From Isochrysis galbana (lineage: Eukaryota; Haptophyta; Isochrysidales; Isochrysidaceae): DNA of 64,000 nt. The stretch's first letter is position 1. Each line of letters opens with the position of its first letter. A model generated the notes under the pieces. It had not been told where the DNA came from, did not search any database, and worked only from the letters and a program-made list of their open reading frames with translations. The translations under genes and the position numbers were made by a program. Below, piece by piece: positions 55,781-64,000 of this stretch. Location of the stretch: contig CM030944.1 of assembly GCA_018136815.1 (NCBI GenBank), forward strand, positions 2,191,345-2,255,344, written 5' to 3'.

Positions 55781-57001
55781 ATAAACCGGCATGACTTCGA
55801 CTTCTCGTTCTGCAGTCGCTCTGCGAGACTCTCTCTCTCTCTCTCTCTCCGTCCGCCTCTCCTCGGCCGACGGCAGGAAGATTCGTCCAAAACATTCTCC
55901 GGTCCCAAGATATCTCGTGGGGGGTCTCTCCGCGCTCCGCGCTCCGCGAGGGAAAGGACGCGATCTCGCTCCGAGATCGGCCTCGCGCCCTCCCACGCTG
56001 CCCCGCCGTGCCCTCGGTCCCTCGCCCCCCCCGCGGCAGGTTCTTTCCCTCGGCGTGCCGTCCGTCGCCTCCGGCCGTTATATTAATCCCCCCCCGCGCG
56101 AGGTTCTCTTCTCCCCCGCGCGCGGTTCGTTTCCTCCGGCCGTCGTTGTTCTCCCCCCCCTCGCTTCGATTCCTCTCGCGGTTCCTTCGATGATTGCCTC
56201 CATCTCGTCCGTTCTTCTTCGCGATCCTCGCGGAGGGGGCACCGACGTTTAATGTTAGTTTCGTCGCGGTTTCGATGAAAGAAAGGAAGAACGAATGGCA
56301 CGCGCCTCGCGTCTCGCGTCTTGTTTCGTCGCCCCTTGCTCGTCGCTTGTCTAGAAGGTCTCTCCGCACATCGCCTTCTCCCCCGCGCGAGTTTGGATCT
56401 CTCCTCGACCCTCCGCGTTGGCTTCAGCGGACGAGTTTCACTTTAACGATAGTTTGAACCCTTCGGTGGCGTAGTTATGCGCTCTCTTTCCGTATATCTT
56501 CGCGCATGACGAGCGATCGCGACTTCAGCCTTCGCCGCGCGGGGAGGGGTTTGTTTATCGTATGATTCCAGAGTGTTTACGTTAGTTTTCAGAGCCCAAG
56601 GACTTTGGTTTTTGGTTTCTTGTGAATGATTTTTGTAGCGACTTCGTCGAGTCCCACCGTGTTCCCAAGCGAGTCCCCCCGAGTTCCCGAGTCTATACCC
56701 CGAGTCAACGAGTCCATACAAGTCAAGCACGCGCCTGAGCCACCCCCAGTCGCCTGCCACCACCTCCCACAAGCCTCCTTCCGCACTTCCGCGCCCACCG
56801 TGCTCCGTGCGTGCGTCGTGCGTCGTGCGTCGATCACCATACCCGTAGTCACCCCCGAGGAAAGCTCCATGAGCTCCCCACAAGAACCGCGTTCCGCGCT
56901 AGCTGCCGGCGCGCCCTCGCAGGCAATCTCCAAGAGTGAGATCAGCCTTGCTCTGACAAATTGGTGCCTGAGAGGGGGGACGCGAGGCGCCCCCCCATGC
57001 T
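55781..57001. other. GC-rich region with open frames, no recognised gene
   Basis: A plus frame at 55791-56252 and overlapping minus frames are Pro/Arg/Ser-rich and mirror each other, as expected from base composition. TAACGATAGTTTGAA (56447) resembles a family H hairpin arm. On the minus strand a hairpin AACTAAGTTTATACTTAGTT at 57021-57002 stands before CAGCATGGGGGGGCGCC, so 56600-57000 may be a family H body. Confidence 0.35.
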
Positions 57002-57024
57002 GAACTAAGTATAAACTTAGTTGT

Positions 57025-57345
57025 GATACAACCTAAATCCTCAATCTTGACTTGTGACTTGGTGAATTTTCACCCATAGAAGTTAAAATTTAAAAGCCCT
57101 GTTTGACGACCGCCCTAGCCCTAGTACGGTAGCATGATCCTCTTTCGACGGAACGCGACCTTAGTGCTTAGTGCACCCGGACCGGACCCCGGAAACCAAA
57201 GAACATGGAATGAAGGGGGAGAAGGAAGGGGGGGAGGTTGAGAGATGGGAGATAAGGGCGATGTAGATGGAGAGGTAGGGGAACCTAGATTTAGTAGGTG
57301 TTAGCCCAGGATCTTCAGTCTTCAGATTTTTTTTTGAAAACTGCA
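57025..57345 (+). repeat. family B/C repeat, longest copy
   Basis: Head CTCAATCTTGACTTGTGACT with AGAAGTTAAAATTTAAAAGC, body GGACCGGACCCCGGAAACCA and a purine-rich stretch, tail GTGTTAGCCCAGGATCTTCAG and TTTTTTTTT. It shows that the C head and B body belong to one element of about 320 bp. Confidence 0.7.
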
Positions 57346-57719
57346 AGGCACACACTAGGGTTACACCCATCGAAATTCGACGTCAACAAAGTCAACGTAT
57401 GAATTCGTATTCAAATTGAAGTATCATTCATGCTCCGCGCGATGTATAAATCCACAACTTTCGACGTAGGCAAAAGGTGGGAGAGTGAAGCGCTGGGGGT
57501 CCTAGGCGGCTGGGGGTGCACGAGGTGAGAAGATGGCCCTAGGACCGGCAGAGGGGCTGCGAGCAAACTCGAATCTAGCAAATCTTCGACTCCTGGTCCG
57601 CGAGCTGAAACATCAACCTTGGCGTCTACTTTATCCTGAGGCCGCGTCCATCTTTTCACTCCTGAGGCTGGTGGGCAGGACGAGTGAGGCGCCCCCGTGG
57701 GCGTCCCCGCGATGGCCCG

Positions 57720-58485
57720 CAGGGGGGGGAGGGGGGGGGGGGGGGGGCGGGGAGGGGGGGGGGCGGAACGACGGCGGCTGCGCTTCGTCAACGTGTGGCT
57801 TCTGACGAGACGCGGCGCGCGAAGCCCTCCCAACCCTCCCACCCCCTCTCTCCCTCTCGCTTGGCCCTCTCCCCCCCCCCCCCCCGCTCTCCCTCTCTTC
57901 CCTCTCTCCCCGCGGCTTTCTCTTGGCCCTCCCACCCCCCTCTCTCCCCGCGGCGTTCCCTTGGCGGGCCCGCCACCGCCCCCCCCCCTCCCCCCCCCCC
58001 CCCCCCCTCTGCGGCAGGGCAGGTGGCGTCCCTTCTGTTGGGCTCCTCTGCTCCTGCCCCCCCCCCCGCTCCTTCTCTCTCCTCTCTCCTCTCTCTCTCT
58101 CTCTCCCTTCCTCTCTTCTCTCTCTTCTTGTTTTGGGCCTCAGTACTACTGTGAAAGACGGGGAGGTTGGCGGGGAGAAGAGAGGGGCGCGGGACTTGCC
58201 GCCTTGCTCCACCAGCTCGCTCGCTCGAGCTCCGTCCTCGAGAAGAGGAGAGAGGGAGAGAGAGGGTCGTAGAAAGTTTGGCCGACCGGTAGAGACAGTC
58301 GAGAGACACCGAAAGACGGCTCTTCACAAACAGTTTCGAAGCTCAGAGAGAGTGGGAGACGGAGAGAGAAGGGGGTGGGGGGGTGCGGGGGGGGGCAGAG
58401 AGAGAGGGTCGCCCGCCCCCGCGCATGGACTCATAGAGAGAGTCCACCCGCGCCTGCTCTTTCCCCACACCTGTCTGCCTGTCGG
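57720..58485. other. G/C-run and CT-rich leader of the HSF gene
   Basis: G-runs at 57721-57770, C-runs at 57870-58070, CT repeats at 58075-58130 and GA repeats at 58245-58270. Long frames on both strands here are composition artefacts. Probably promoter and 5' UTR. Confidence 0.5.
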
Positions 58486-58488
58486 CCG

Positions 58489-60543
58489 ATGAGTCCGGCG
58501 GCTTTCGCCGCGCTCCAGCTCCCATCGACGCTCGAGCAGGCCGTCTGCCCCTCCGCCGATGCCAGGATCATCACTGAGGCGAGAGAGCCCTTTCGGATTG
58601 TCCATGTCAATGACGTCTGGTGTGCCATCTGCGGTGTGGACGCAGAGGAGTCGCTGGGCAAGACGTGCACCACGCTGCAAGGCCGGGGTTCGTGTAGACA
58701 GACGCTCGCCATGCTCCGTCAGGCCCTAATGCTCGGCCGCCACTTCTCTGTCCAGCTCCTCAACTACACGCAGCAGGGGCGACCGTTCATGTCAACGCTC
58801 CGTGTTGCACCGCTCCTCAGCAATATGGGGGAACACACGCACTTTCTCGGCATCATCACCGCGCAGTTTCTTGACGGCGGTGGGCTCGTACCCCCCAGCG
58901 TGCAGCTTCACGCCGAGCCCGCACCCACCCCGGGCTTGAGCCCAGAGCTTGAGCCGGGAGACCAGCCTTCCAGCTCGTCCGCTGCAGGCAGCGACTACAG
59001 CAGCATCCGCGCTCTGGATAGCTACGGTGTCGATTTGGGGATCGAGGGGTTCGACGACCATAGCCATGGCGCCGATGTCGATGGAAGGGACGTCGCGCGC
59101 GGCGCCTCGTCCTCCAGCAACGGCGGCAGCGCCGCTCGCGTGCCGCCCTTCTTGACCAAACTCTCTGAAATCTTGTCATTGGAATCCCCCGAGAATGTAA
59201 CTGTTGACGCTGAGAACGCTTCTTTCCACATTTCCGACTCGTCTCGCTTCGCCTGTGAAGTGCTTCCGCGCTATTTCAAGCATAACAAGCTTGGATCCTT
59301 CTCGCAGCAGCTCAACACGTACGGCTTCCGGCGTAAACAGTCGACCATCGACACCGAGCTGACATTCCTCCATGACTGTTACGATGGCGCACCGAGCCAG
59401 TTCTTGTCGTGGATTCGCTCGGGTGCCGCGCACACTCAATTGAAGCGCGATCGTTCCGCGTCGTGTCTGCTATCGCCATCGGATGCGGGTCATCCCCCTC
59501 CCGCTTCGCTCATCGAGAGCATCAATCAGCTCGAAGATGACATCAGTCGTTTGTCTGATCGCTACGAGAAGGTAAAAAGCGTGCACACTGTGTCCTTGCG
59601 CACGGTTCTCACGCAGATGATACGGCGGGGCAAGCTGACGCCCGAACAGGCCTGCTGCATTGCGACAATGCGAGATCGGCCTGCATGTGATCGTGGTGGA
59701 CACCTACGGAACGAGGCCTCCGATGGTTCAGGTGGCAGTGGCGGCATCGCGAACCTACCTACATCACGATGTCTCTTGCCCGATTTGCCTGGGAGGCAAA
59801 GCACTCTCCATGGCGGCGGCTTGGGCGGGCTGTCAGCGAGCCTGTCGACGCTGAGAAGCCTAAGCACAGATGGGCTCCAAGCTCAGCTGGATGCACTGGA
59901 GGCTGGACTGGCGCCACTGTCCAGCGTCTCTGGATCGCTAGGGCTGGGCGACGCCAACACGGCAGCTGTGCCACCGCGTGGCGCGTCCAAGCTGAACGGG
60001 CTCCTCCTTGAGAAGGCGCCAAGCGACCTGAAAGGCGATGAGGCGCTTGCCTTATTTGCTGATGTCGCCAAACCCTCTCCTATGCTCGGACCGGCTGCGT
60101 CTCCAAGCCTCAGCCCAGCGGCTCTCAGCCCTCTATGTTCGTCATTCCTCGACGATTTCGCCTGTAGCCCGTCTAGCGCCCCAACGCCGGCTAGCTACGG
60201 GTCGCTCGGGTTGAACCATTCCAGCACTGCAGGACTGACACCTAATGACTCTCTTGGCTCTTCTCTGCTCGCCCGAGAGTTTGAATCTGTTTTGTCGCGA
60301 CTTGACTCTGCCGCCGGTCTAACTGGAATCGAACGTGTGCCGCCCTATCCGGTCAGCCCGCAAAGGCAACCCAACTTGATGGACTTTGCGAAGGACGTCT
60401 CGCTTTCCCTTGGCTCGTCAGACATGTCCTTCTGGGCCATGACCCCTCTGCCTCCTGCCGTGCTATCCTCGGAAGGCGGGCTTCCGCCGGCGAAACGCCT
60501 CTGCTCATCCTCATCGTCTGTGCCAAGACCTGTGGGAGCGTGA
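58489..60543 (+). CDS. heat-shock-factor DNA-binding protein with N-terminal LOV-like PAS domain
   Basis: 684 residues, one exon, from ATG at 58489 (frame open upstream to a GTG). Residues about 24-128 form a PAS domain worded like LOV: FRIVHVNDVWCAICGV, then SLGKTCTTLQGRGS, where Cys60 sits at the flavin-adduct position of G-x-N-C-R-F-L-Q, then LNYTQQGRPFMSTLRVAPL and FLGIITAQF. Some flavin contacts differ (TCTT for NCRF). Residues 218-312 are an HSF DNA-binding domain: VPPFLTKLSEIL, FACEVLPRYFKHNKLGSFSQ, QLNTYGFRRKQ. A short coiled coil (LIESINQLEDDISRLSDRYE) may trimerise it. The rest is Ser/Pro/Leu-rich and disordered. A light- or redox-responsive transcription factor is inferred, by analogy to aureochromes (bZIP plus LOV). 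Confidence 0.9.
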   Translation: MSPAAFAALQLPSTLEQAVCPSADARIITEAREPFRIVHVNDVWCAICGVDAEESLGKTCTTLQGRGSCRQTLAMLRQALMLGRHFSVQLLNYTQQGRPFMSTLRVAPLLSNMGEHTHFLGIITAQFLDGGGLVPPSVQLHAEPAPTPGLSPELEPGDQPSSSSAAGSDYSSIRALDSYGVDLGIEGFDDHSHGADVDGRDVARGASSSSNGGSAARVPPFLTKLSEILSLESPENVTVDAENASFHISDSSRFACEVLPRYFKHNKLGSFSQQLNTYGFRRKQSTIDTELTFLHDCYDGAPSQFLSWIRSGAAHTQLKRDRSASCLLSPSDAGHPPPASLIESINQLEDDISRLSDRYEKVKSVHTVSLRTVLTQMIRRGKLTPEQACCIATMRDRPACDRGGHLRNEASDGSGGSGGIANLPTSRCLLPDLPGRQSTLHGGGLGGLSASLSTLRSLSTDGLQAQLDALEAGLAPLSSVSGSLGLGDANTAAVPPRGASKLNGLLLEKAPSDLKGDEALALFADVAKPSPMLGPAASPSLSPAALSPLCSSFLDDFACSPSSAPTPASYGSLGLNHSSTAGLTPNDSLGSSLLAREFESVLSRLDSAAGLTGIERVPPYPVSPQRQPNLMDFAKDVSLSLGSSDMSFWAMTPLPPAVLSSEGGLPPAKRLCSSSSSVPRPVGA

Positions 60544-61309
60544 GTGTCGAATATTCGCGTGAATAATACGTGATGTGGTCTTCTCATGAAATCGTGTGTG
60601 CCGGTCTGAACGTGACTCCAAGGTCGAGGCGGTTCAGGTTCGGATACCCACCTCGGCAGATCATGCGACCATGCATGTTGATGTAGCTCATTGCTGTCTG
60701 GAAGAGCTGGCGCTCACTCGTTCCGTCGACTCTCGTGTCCACCTGAAGCCATTCCTCGCTCTGATTTTTCGATCACTCCGACGCTAGAATTTCTACTTTG
60801 CCTTCGCCCTCAGAGAGGTCAGGCTGTATCCTGTGCTCGACGGTGTGACGAACTACTTGAAGTTATCTGATTGCATATGCCCAGGTGGTTGTATCATCAC
60901 ATGTCCACAATAGTGGTGCCCCGCCGTACAACACGTAGGCGACGATGCTGCACATTCGTAACCGACCGAGGGGATGCACGCATCATATAGGCTAACCCGA
61001 TTGGTCGAAACCCACTTCCACTCTTTGAAATTAAATTGATTTCTTACCTGTTTGTCGATCTGTGACATGATCATGACTAGGCTTTGTTGCTGAGTTCGTC
61101 AGCGAGTGATGGATTCTCTTTCGACGTCGCGTCAGCCCACACTTATATTGACTCTTTGCCTGTGTCCTATGTGTTTATACGTGACGCGTGATGGTATTGT
61201 CTCGAGCGTTCCCGGAGGGTCATGGGCCACTCCGTTGCGAGCGGCGCTTTCGCCCTCCTCCCTGCCGGGTGTCGAGCGATTGAAATTCTGCATGGAGTCG
61301 GGCAACTAA
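60544..61309. other. intergenic, no gene
   Basis: No conserved frame, repeat or tRNA-like fold recognised. Confidence 0.3.
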
Positions 61310-61560
61310 CTTTTAATAGTAATAGTCAGTTGCCATGGAGCGCGCCGCCGCTCCCCTCCTCTCCTTCGGGCCACCCGCCGAGGGCGGCCCCCCAGCCCCC
61401 ATGGAGCAGTCGCTGGCGAAGCGGCCGCGTCCGCCATCAGAGGCCGAGCAGGTGCGTGCGACTCGCGTCGCGCCCACACGGCCCTTGGCCTTGGCCACAC
61501 CATGCACAGCAGACACGCTGCCCCCCCCCATGCCCCCATGGGGGCAGCAGTCTGCAGTAA
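61310..61560 (+). repeat. family H hairpin-plus-ATG repeat
   Basis: GGCAACT ... AGTTGCC stem (61302-61335 region), then ATGGAGCGCGCCGCCGCTCC and about 220 bases matching 5120-5300 and 32730-32900 (GAGGCCGAGCAGGTGCGTGC and on). It stops near 61560. Confidence 0.7.
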
Positions 61561-62289
61561 GACTGTGAATAGGTTTGATTCAGAGCTATGATGTTAGAAC
61601 CTAATAGCCCACTTCAGCCAACATCATAGATAGTAATAGTGCCGGCAGCTAACATCATAGATAGTAATAGTAATAGCGTCCTCCCTCAACCTATTATTCT
61701 TATTATCAGTATTATGCAGATAATAGGGGGTGTCAAAAAACTTTTTTCAAAAAAGTCGCGGCACCCGATCGATACCGATACCATGTACAATACAACACTC
61801 TTTGTAGGTGTCTTCTGATGTGTGTATTTGTCTAGCTAGATTGCTAGATGTCGGTTCGGTCGGTCGGTCGTTCAGCGTCGTTCAGCGTCGTTCAGGGTTC
61901 AGCGTCGTTCAGCCGCGTTACGCGTTCCACGTTTCACACTTTACGTTTCTTCTTCTTCTTTCCTTCTTTGACTTCTTTCCTTCTTCCTTCTTCTTTTATT
62001 CTCTTGTTCCTCCTCCTCCCTTTCCCTTTCCTCTCTTCCCGCCTACACATTGTTATCACAAGGAGGCCGAAGCGCGGCCCAAGGTGCGGGACTTCTACCG
62101 TCCCCGCTCTGACACTTGTGACTTCCAATACCCCCCCCCCCTCCTCCGCGCCAAAAGGCGCGGGACTTCGACCGTCCCCATTGTGACTGCCCCCCCCCCC
62201 ACACACACACACACTTCACTGGGCTTTTCACAAGACGCCTCCTGTGAAAAGGTCACACTGCTTGTGAAAAGATTGGGCCCCCTGACGGT
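61561..62289. other. intergenic with short tandem repeats
   Basis: TAACATCATAGATAGTAATAG occurs twice at 61620-61670; GTTCAGCGTC-type repeats at 61868-61915; CT-rich DNA to 62040; and two similar GCGGGACTTC.ACCGTCCCC segments at about 62085 and 62160. No gene. Confidence 0.5.
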
Positions 62290-62511
62290 ATGATTATTCT
62301 CGACCCCCTTCCCCCCGCCACTGAGTCCCCCCCCCTTCCCCCCGCCGCCGAGTCCCCCCACCCCCCCCCCCCCCTCCCCGCCGAGCTCCCCCAACCCCTC
62401 GCCTCCCCCCTCCCCCTCCTTAGCCGCCGAGCCGTCCCCCATCCGCCCAGCGCCCCGGCCCCTCTACACGCCCAGCGCCCCAGCCCCCTCCTTCGCCTCG
62501 TTCTCCCTGAC

Positions 62512-63006
62512 ATGACACCACCCCTCGTGCGCGCATGCGCACGAGAGGGCGACGATGTGCGAGCCGTCGAGCTCCTGCTCGGACAGGGTCACGCGGGACG
62601 CCTCGAGGAGAGCGCGGCAGGCGGAGGGTCGACAGCCCTCATGGCCGCGTGCAAGCAAGGCAACTTCTCGTGCGTTGAGCGCCTCCTGCACGCGGGTGCG
62701 CAGGACGTGGCGCTGCTGGAGTGGGCACTTGGGGCGGGCGTGTTGGGTGCGTCGCTGATGTGGGGGTGCCACGGCTGCGCGGGGCTGGTGGCCCGTCTGA
62801 GCTCGGAGGTGTCGGTGGAGGGGATGCTCGAGCGCTTCCCGACGTGCCGTGGGTGGCAGAGCGCGTGGATGACGGAGGCGGCGAGGAGCGGCAACCTCGC
62901 GCTGGTGCGGGAGCTGCAGCGCTTCCTGCGGCACGCGGTGTTCCCGGAAGCGGCGCTCGTGGCGCTCAAGGCCGGGTACGTGGACGTGGCGGACGTATTG
63001 GTGTAA
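62512..63006 (+). CDS. ankyrin-repeat-like protein
   Basis: 164 residues from ATG at 62512. An in-frame ATG at 62290 would add a low-complexity Pro/Ser leader made of repeats, less likely. Ankyrin-like helices: PLVRACAREGDDVRAVELLL, GSTALMAACKQGNFSCVERL (the best repeat, with the T-A-L-M-A-A wording), and a weaker MTEAARSGNLALVRELQRFL, ending VALKAGYVDVADVLV. Such repeats bind proteins; the target is unknown. It ends abruptly after a repeat, so a 3' exon may be missed. No membrane or targeting segment. An LRR gene follows on the same strand. Confidence 0.7.
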   Translation: MTPPLVRACAREGDDVRAVELLLGQGHAGRLEESAAGGGSTALMAACKQGNFSCVERLLHAGAQDVALLEWALGAGVLGASLMWGCHGCAGLVARLSSEVSVEGMLERFPTCRGWQSAWMTEAARSGNLALVRELQRFLRHAVFPEAALVALKAGYVDVADVLV

Positions 63007-63249
63007 CGTTAAAAAAGTTTTTGCAGGCCGCTCCGCGTTGGTGCCTTCCTTGGACTGAAGTAATACCCGTCACGAAACACCTACAGGCATTGCACTCTAC
63101 ATTGGGGTGGGGAGGGTGTATTCCCTCCCAAGGGCGGGCCCCTCACAAGTACAATCAGCGTCTTCTATGGCCTTATCGGGGGCGGTTTGTGAAAAAAAGT
63201 TGAGGGGGGGGGTTGAGCGGGACGCTTTTTTCTAACCCCCTCCAATCAA

Positions 63250-64000
63250 AAAAAAATAACTCACAACACCCCCCCCCTCGGAGGCGCGGCTCTGCGTGCC
63301 CGCGACTCGTCTGCGTGCCCGCGACTCGTCTCCGTGAATCTCCCCCGATGGCGCATCATCGACGAGAACACCGTGTGGATCACTGGCGTCCAGATCGACC
63401 AGAACGAATCCGAACTCGTGGCTCATATACTCCGAAACGGGAGCCAGCCACTCAGGCTCGTCAGTATAATGAACACCGAGCTCGGAGACCGCGGCGCGCG
63501 ACTCCTCTGCGAAGCCCTCGCCACAAGGAACGGACCCACCTCCATCGATCTCAGCGGAAACAGCATCACGTGCCTCCGCCCGCTCAGCGCCCTCGCACTC
63601 AAAGACAACCTCGATGAGCTCCTCCTGCGGGACAATGACGTCGGGGACAAAGAGCTCGCCCTCTTCGCAACCGAGGCCGTCGTCCCGGGGAAATGGGACG
63701 CCCTTGGCGTTCTCTTGATGGGCGGGAATCCGGTCAGCGATTCGGGAGTCAAAAGACTCGAGGCGCGTCTCTGCGAGGGGGCCTTCCCCTCCTGCCGCTT
63801 GATGCAGGTCGGACCACGCCGCGGAGTCCAGATGGACACCGTCACCAACCGATGGGCGCGACCCGACTTCGCCGCCAACCACCTGCACCGCGTCAAGCAC
63901 CTCGACCTCCTTGAGGTCGATAGCGCAAAGGTCTTGCCACGGATCGCGAGTCGTCTCGCCTCCCTCGCGCACCCCAACTACTCGCTGCGCTCGCTGCGCT
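63250..64000 (+). CDS. leucine-rich-repeat (RNI-type) protein, partial, runs off the window
   Basis: A plus frame without an internal start stays open from about 63250 to the end of the window. It shows ribonuclease-inhibitor-type LRRs: LVSIMNTELGDRGARLLCEA, then TSIDLSGNSI, then LDELLLRDNDVGDKELALFA, ALGVLLMGGNPVSDSGVKRL, and VKHLDLLEVDSAKVLPRIAS. The 28-30 residue spacing and the L-x2-N-x-[IV] asparagines fit cytosolic LRR proteins such as NLR, RanGAP or FBXL relatives. The upstream limit is uncertain: a perfect duplication (CTGCGTGCCCGCGACTCGT, twice at 63290-63330) lies in the first exon, and a start or acceptor must be near 63250 or farther left. Longer frames on other strands here are shadows. 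Confidence 0.75.

Noticed and set aside
55286-56369. Overlapping Arg/Pro-rich ORFs on both strands
   Set aside because: No domain, no start context, mutual shadows; treated as unassigned GC-rich DNA.
57533-58327. Several Pro/Gly/Arg-rich ORFs before the HSF gene
   Set aside because: They mirror one another on both strands across C- and G-runs, as composition alone predicts.
1-64000. tRNA, rRNA and snRNA genes
   Set aside because: No cloverleaf with proper A and B boxes or conserved rRNA segment was recognised by eye; a covariance-model scan would be decisive.

Overview
This is nuclear DNA from a eukaryote, most likely a photosynthetic protist and, as a guess from overall character, a haptophyte-type alga. 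The genes are well spaced, are intronless or carry a few short introns (about 85-210 bases), and sit in GC-rich DNA full of C-runs, CT tracts and dispersed repeats. At least two proteins have plastid-type N-termini. There are no operons, CRISPR arrays or bacterial signals. A 100-N assembly gap lies at 14040-14139.

Left third (1-25 kb). A multi-exon minus-strand gene (265-4790) encodes an F-BAR/GYF_2/WH2-like membrane-cytoskeleton protein. It is followed by a mobile-element district. A complete 3.1-kb TIR transposon of unknown class (5357-8486) has a target duplication, a coiled-coil ORF and four 203-bp tandem repeats. A complete 3.55-kb hAT transposon (9070-12615) has 8-bp target duplications and is inserted into a giant-virus-like gene fossil. 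Then come SINE-like repeats and a large minus-strand Ty3/gypsy fossil (about 14140-24000) whose polyprotein carries a phage-type cytosine-methyltransferase-like domain.

Middle (25-45 kb). Host genes here are an EF-hand protein, a protein ending in a SHIPPO-like PGPGAY motif, a secreted serine carboxypeptidase with three exons, the tRNA adenosine deaminase ADAT1 with an added membrane anchor, a queuine tRNA-ribosyltransferase homologue lacking two of three zinc cysteines, and a Q-rich MADS-box factor. Two of these six act in tRNA modification. Between them lie broken LINEs and three recurring short repeat families.

Right third (45-64 kb). Host genes are a GNAT acetyltransferase, a divergent pair of plastid-type genes (bestrophin channel and methyltransferase) around a perfect 22-bp palindrome, an Hsp110-like protein fused to immunophilin-type TPRs, a heat-shock factor preceded by a LOV-like PAS domain that keeps the adduct cysteine, an ankyrin-type protein, and an LRR protein running off the right edge.

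Repeat families named here: A (about 410 bp, SINE-like, T-tailed, 17-bp target duplication in one copy); B/C (180-320 bp, T-tailed); D (about 65 bp, with an ATT-type microsatellite tail, probably a LINE 3' end); E (about 170 bp, two copies); and H (a short hairpin immediately before an ATG, about ten copies, one of them the 5' end of an AP-endonuclease LINE). Exon borders come from reading frame continuity and splice motifs by eye.
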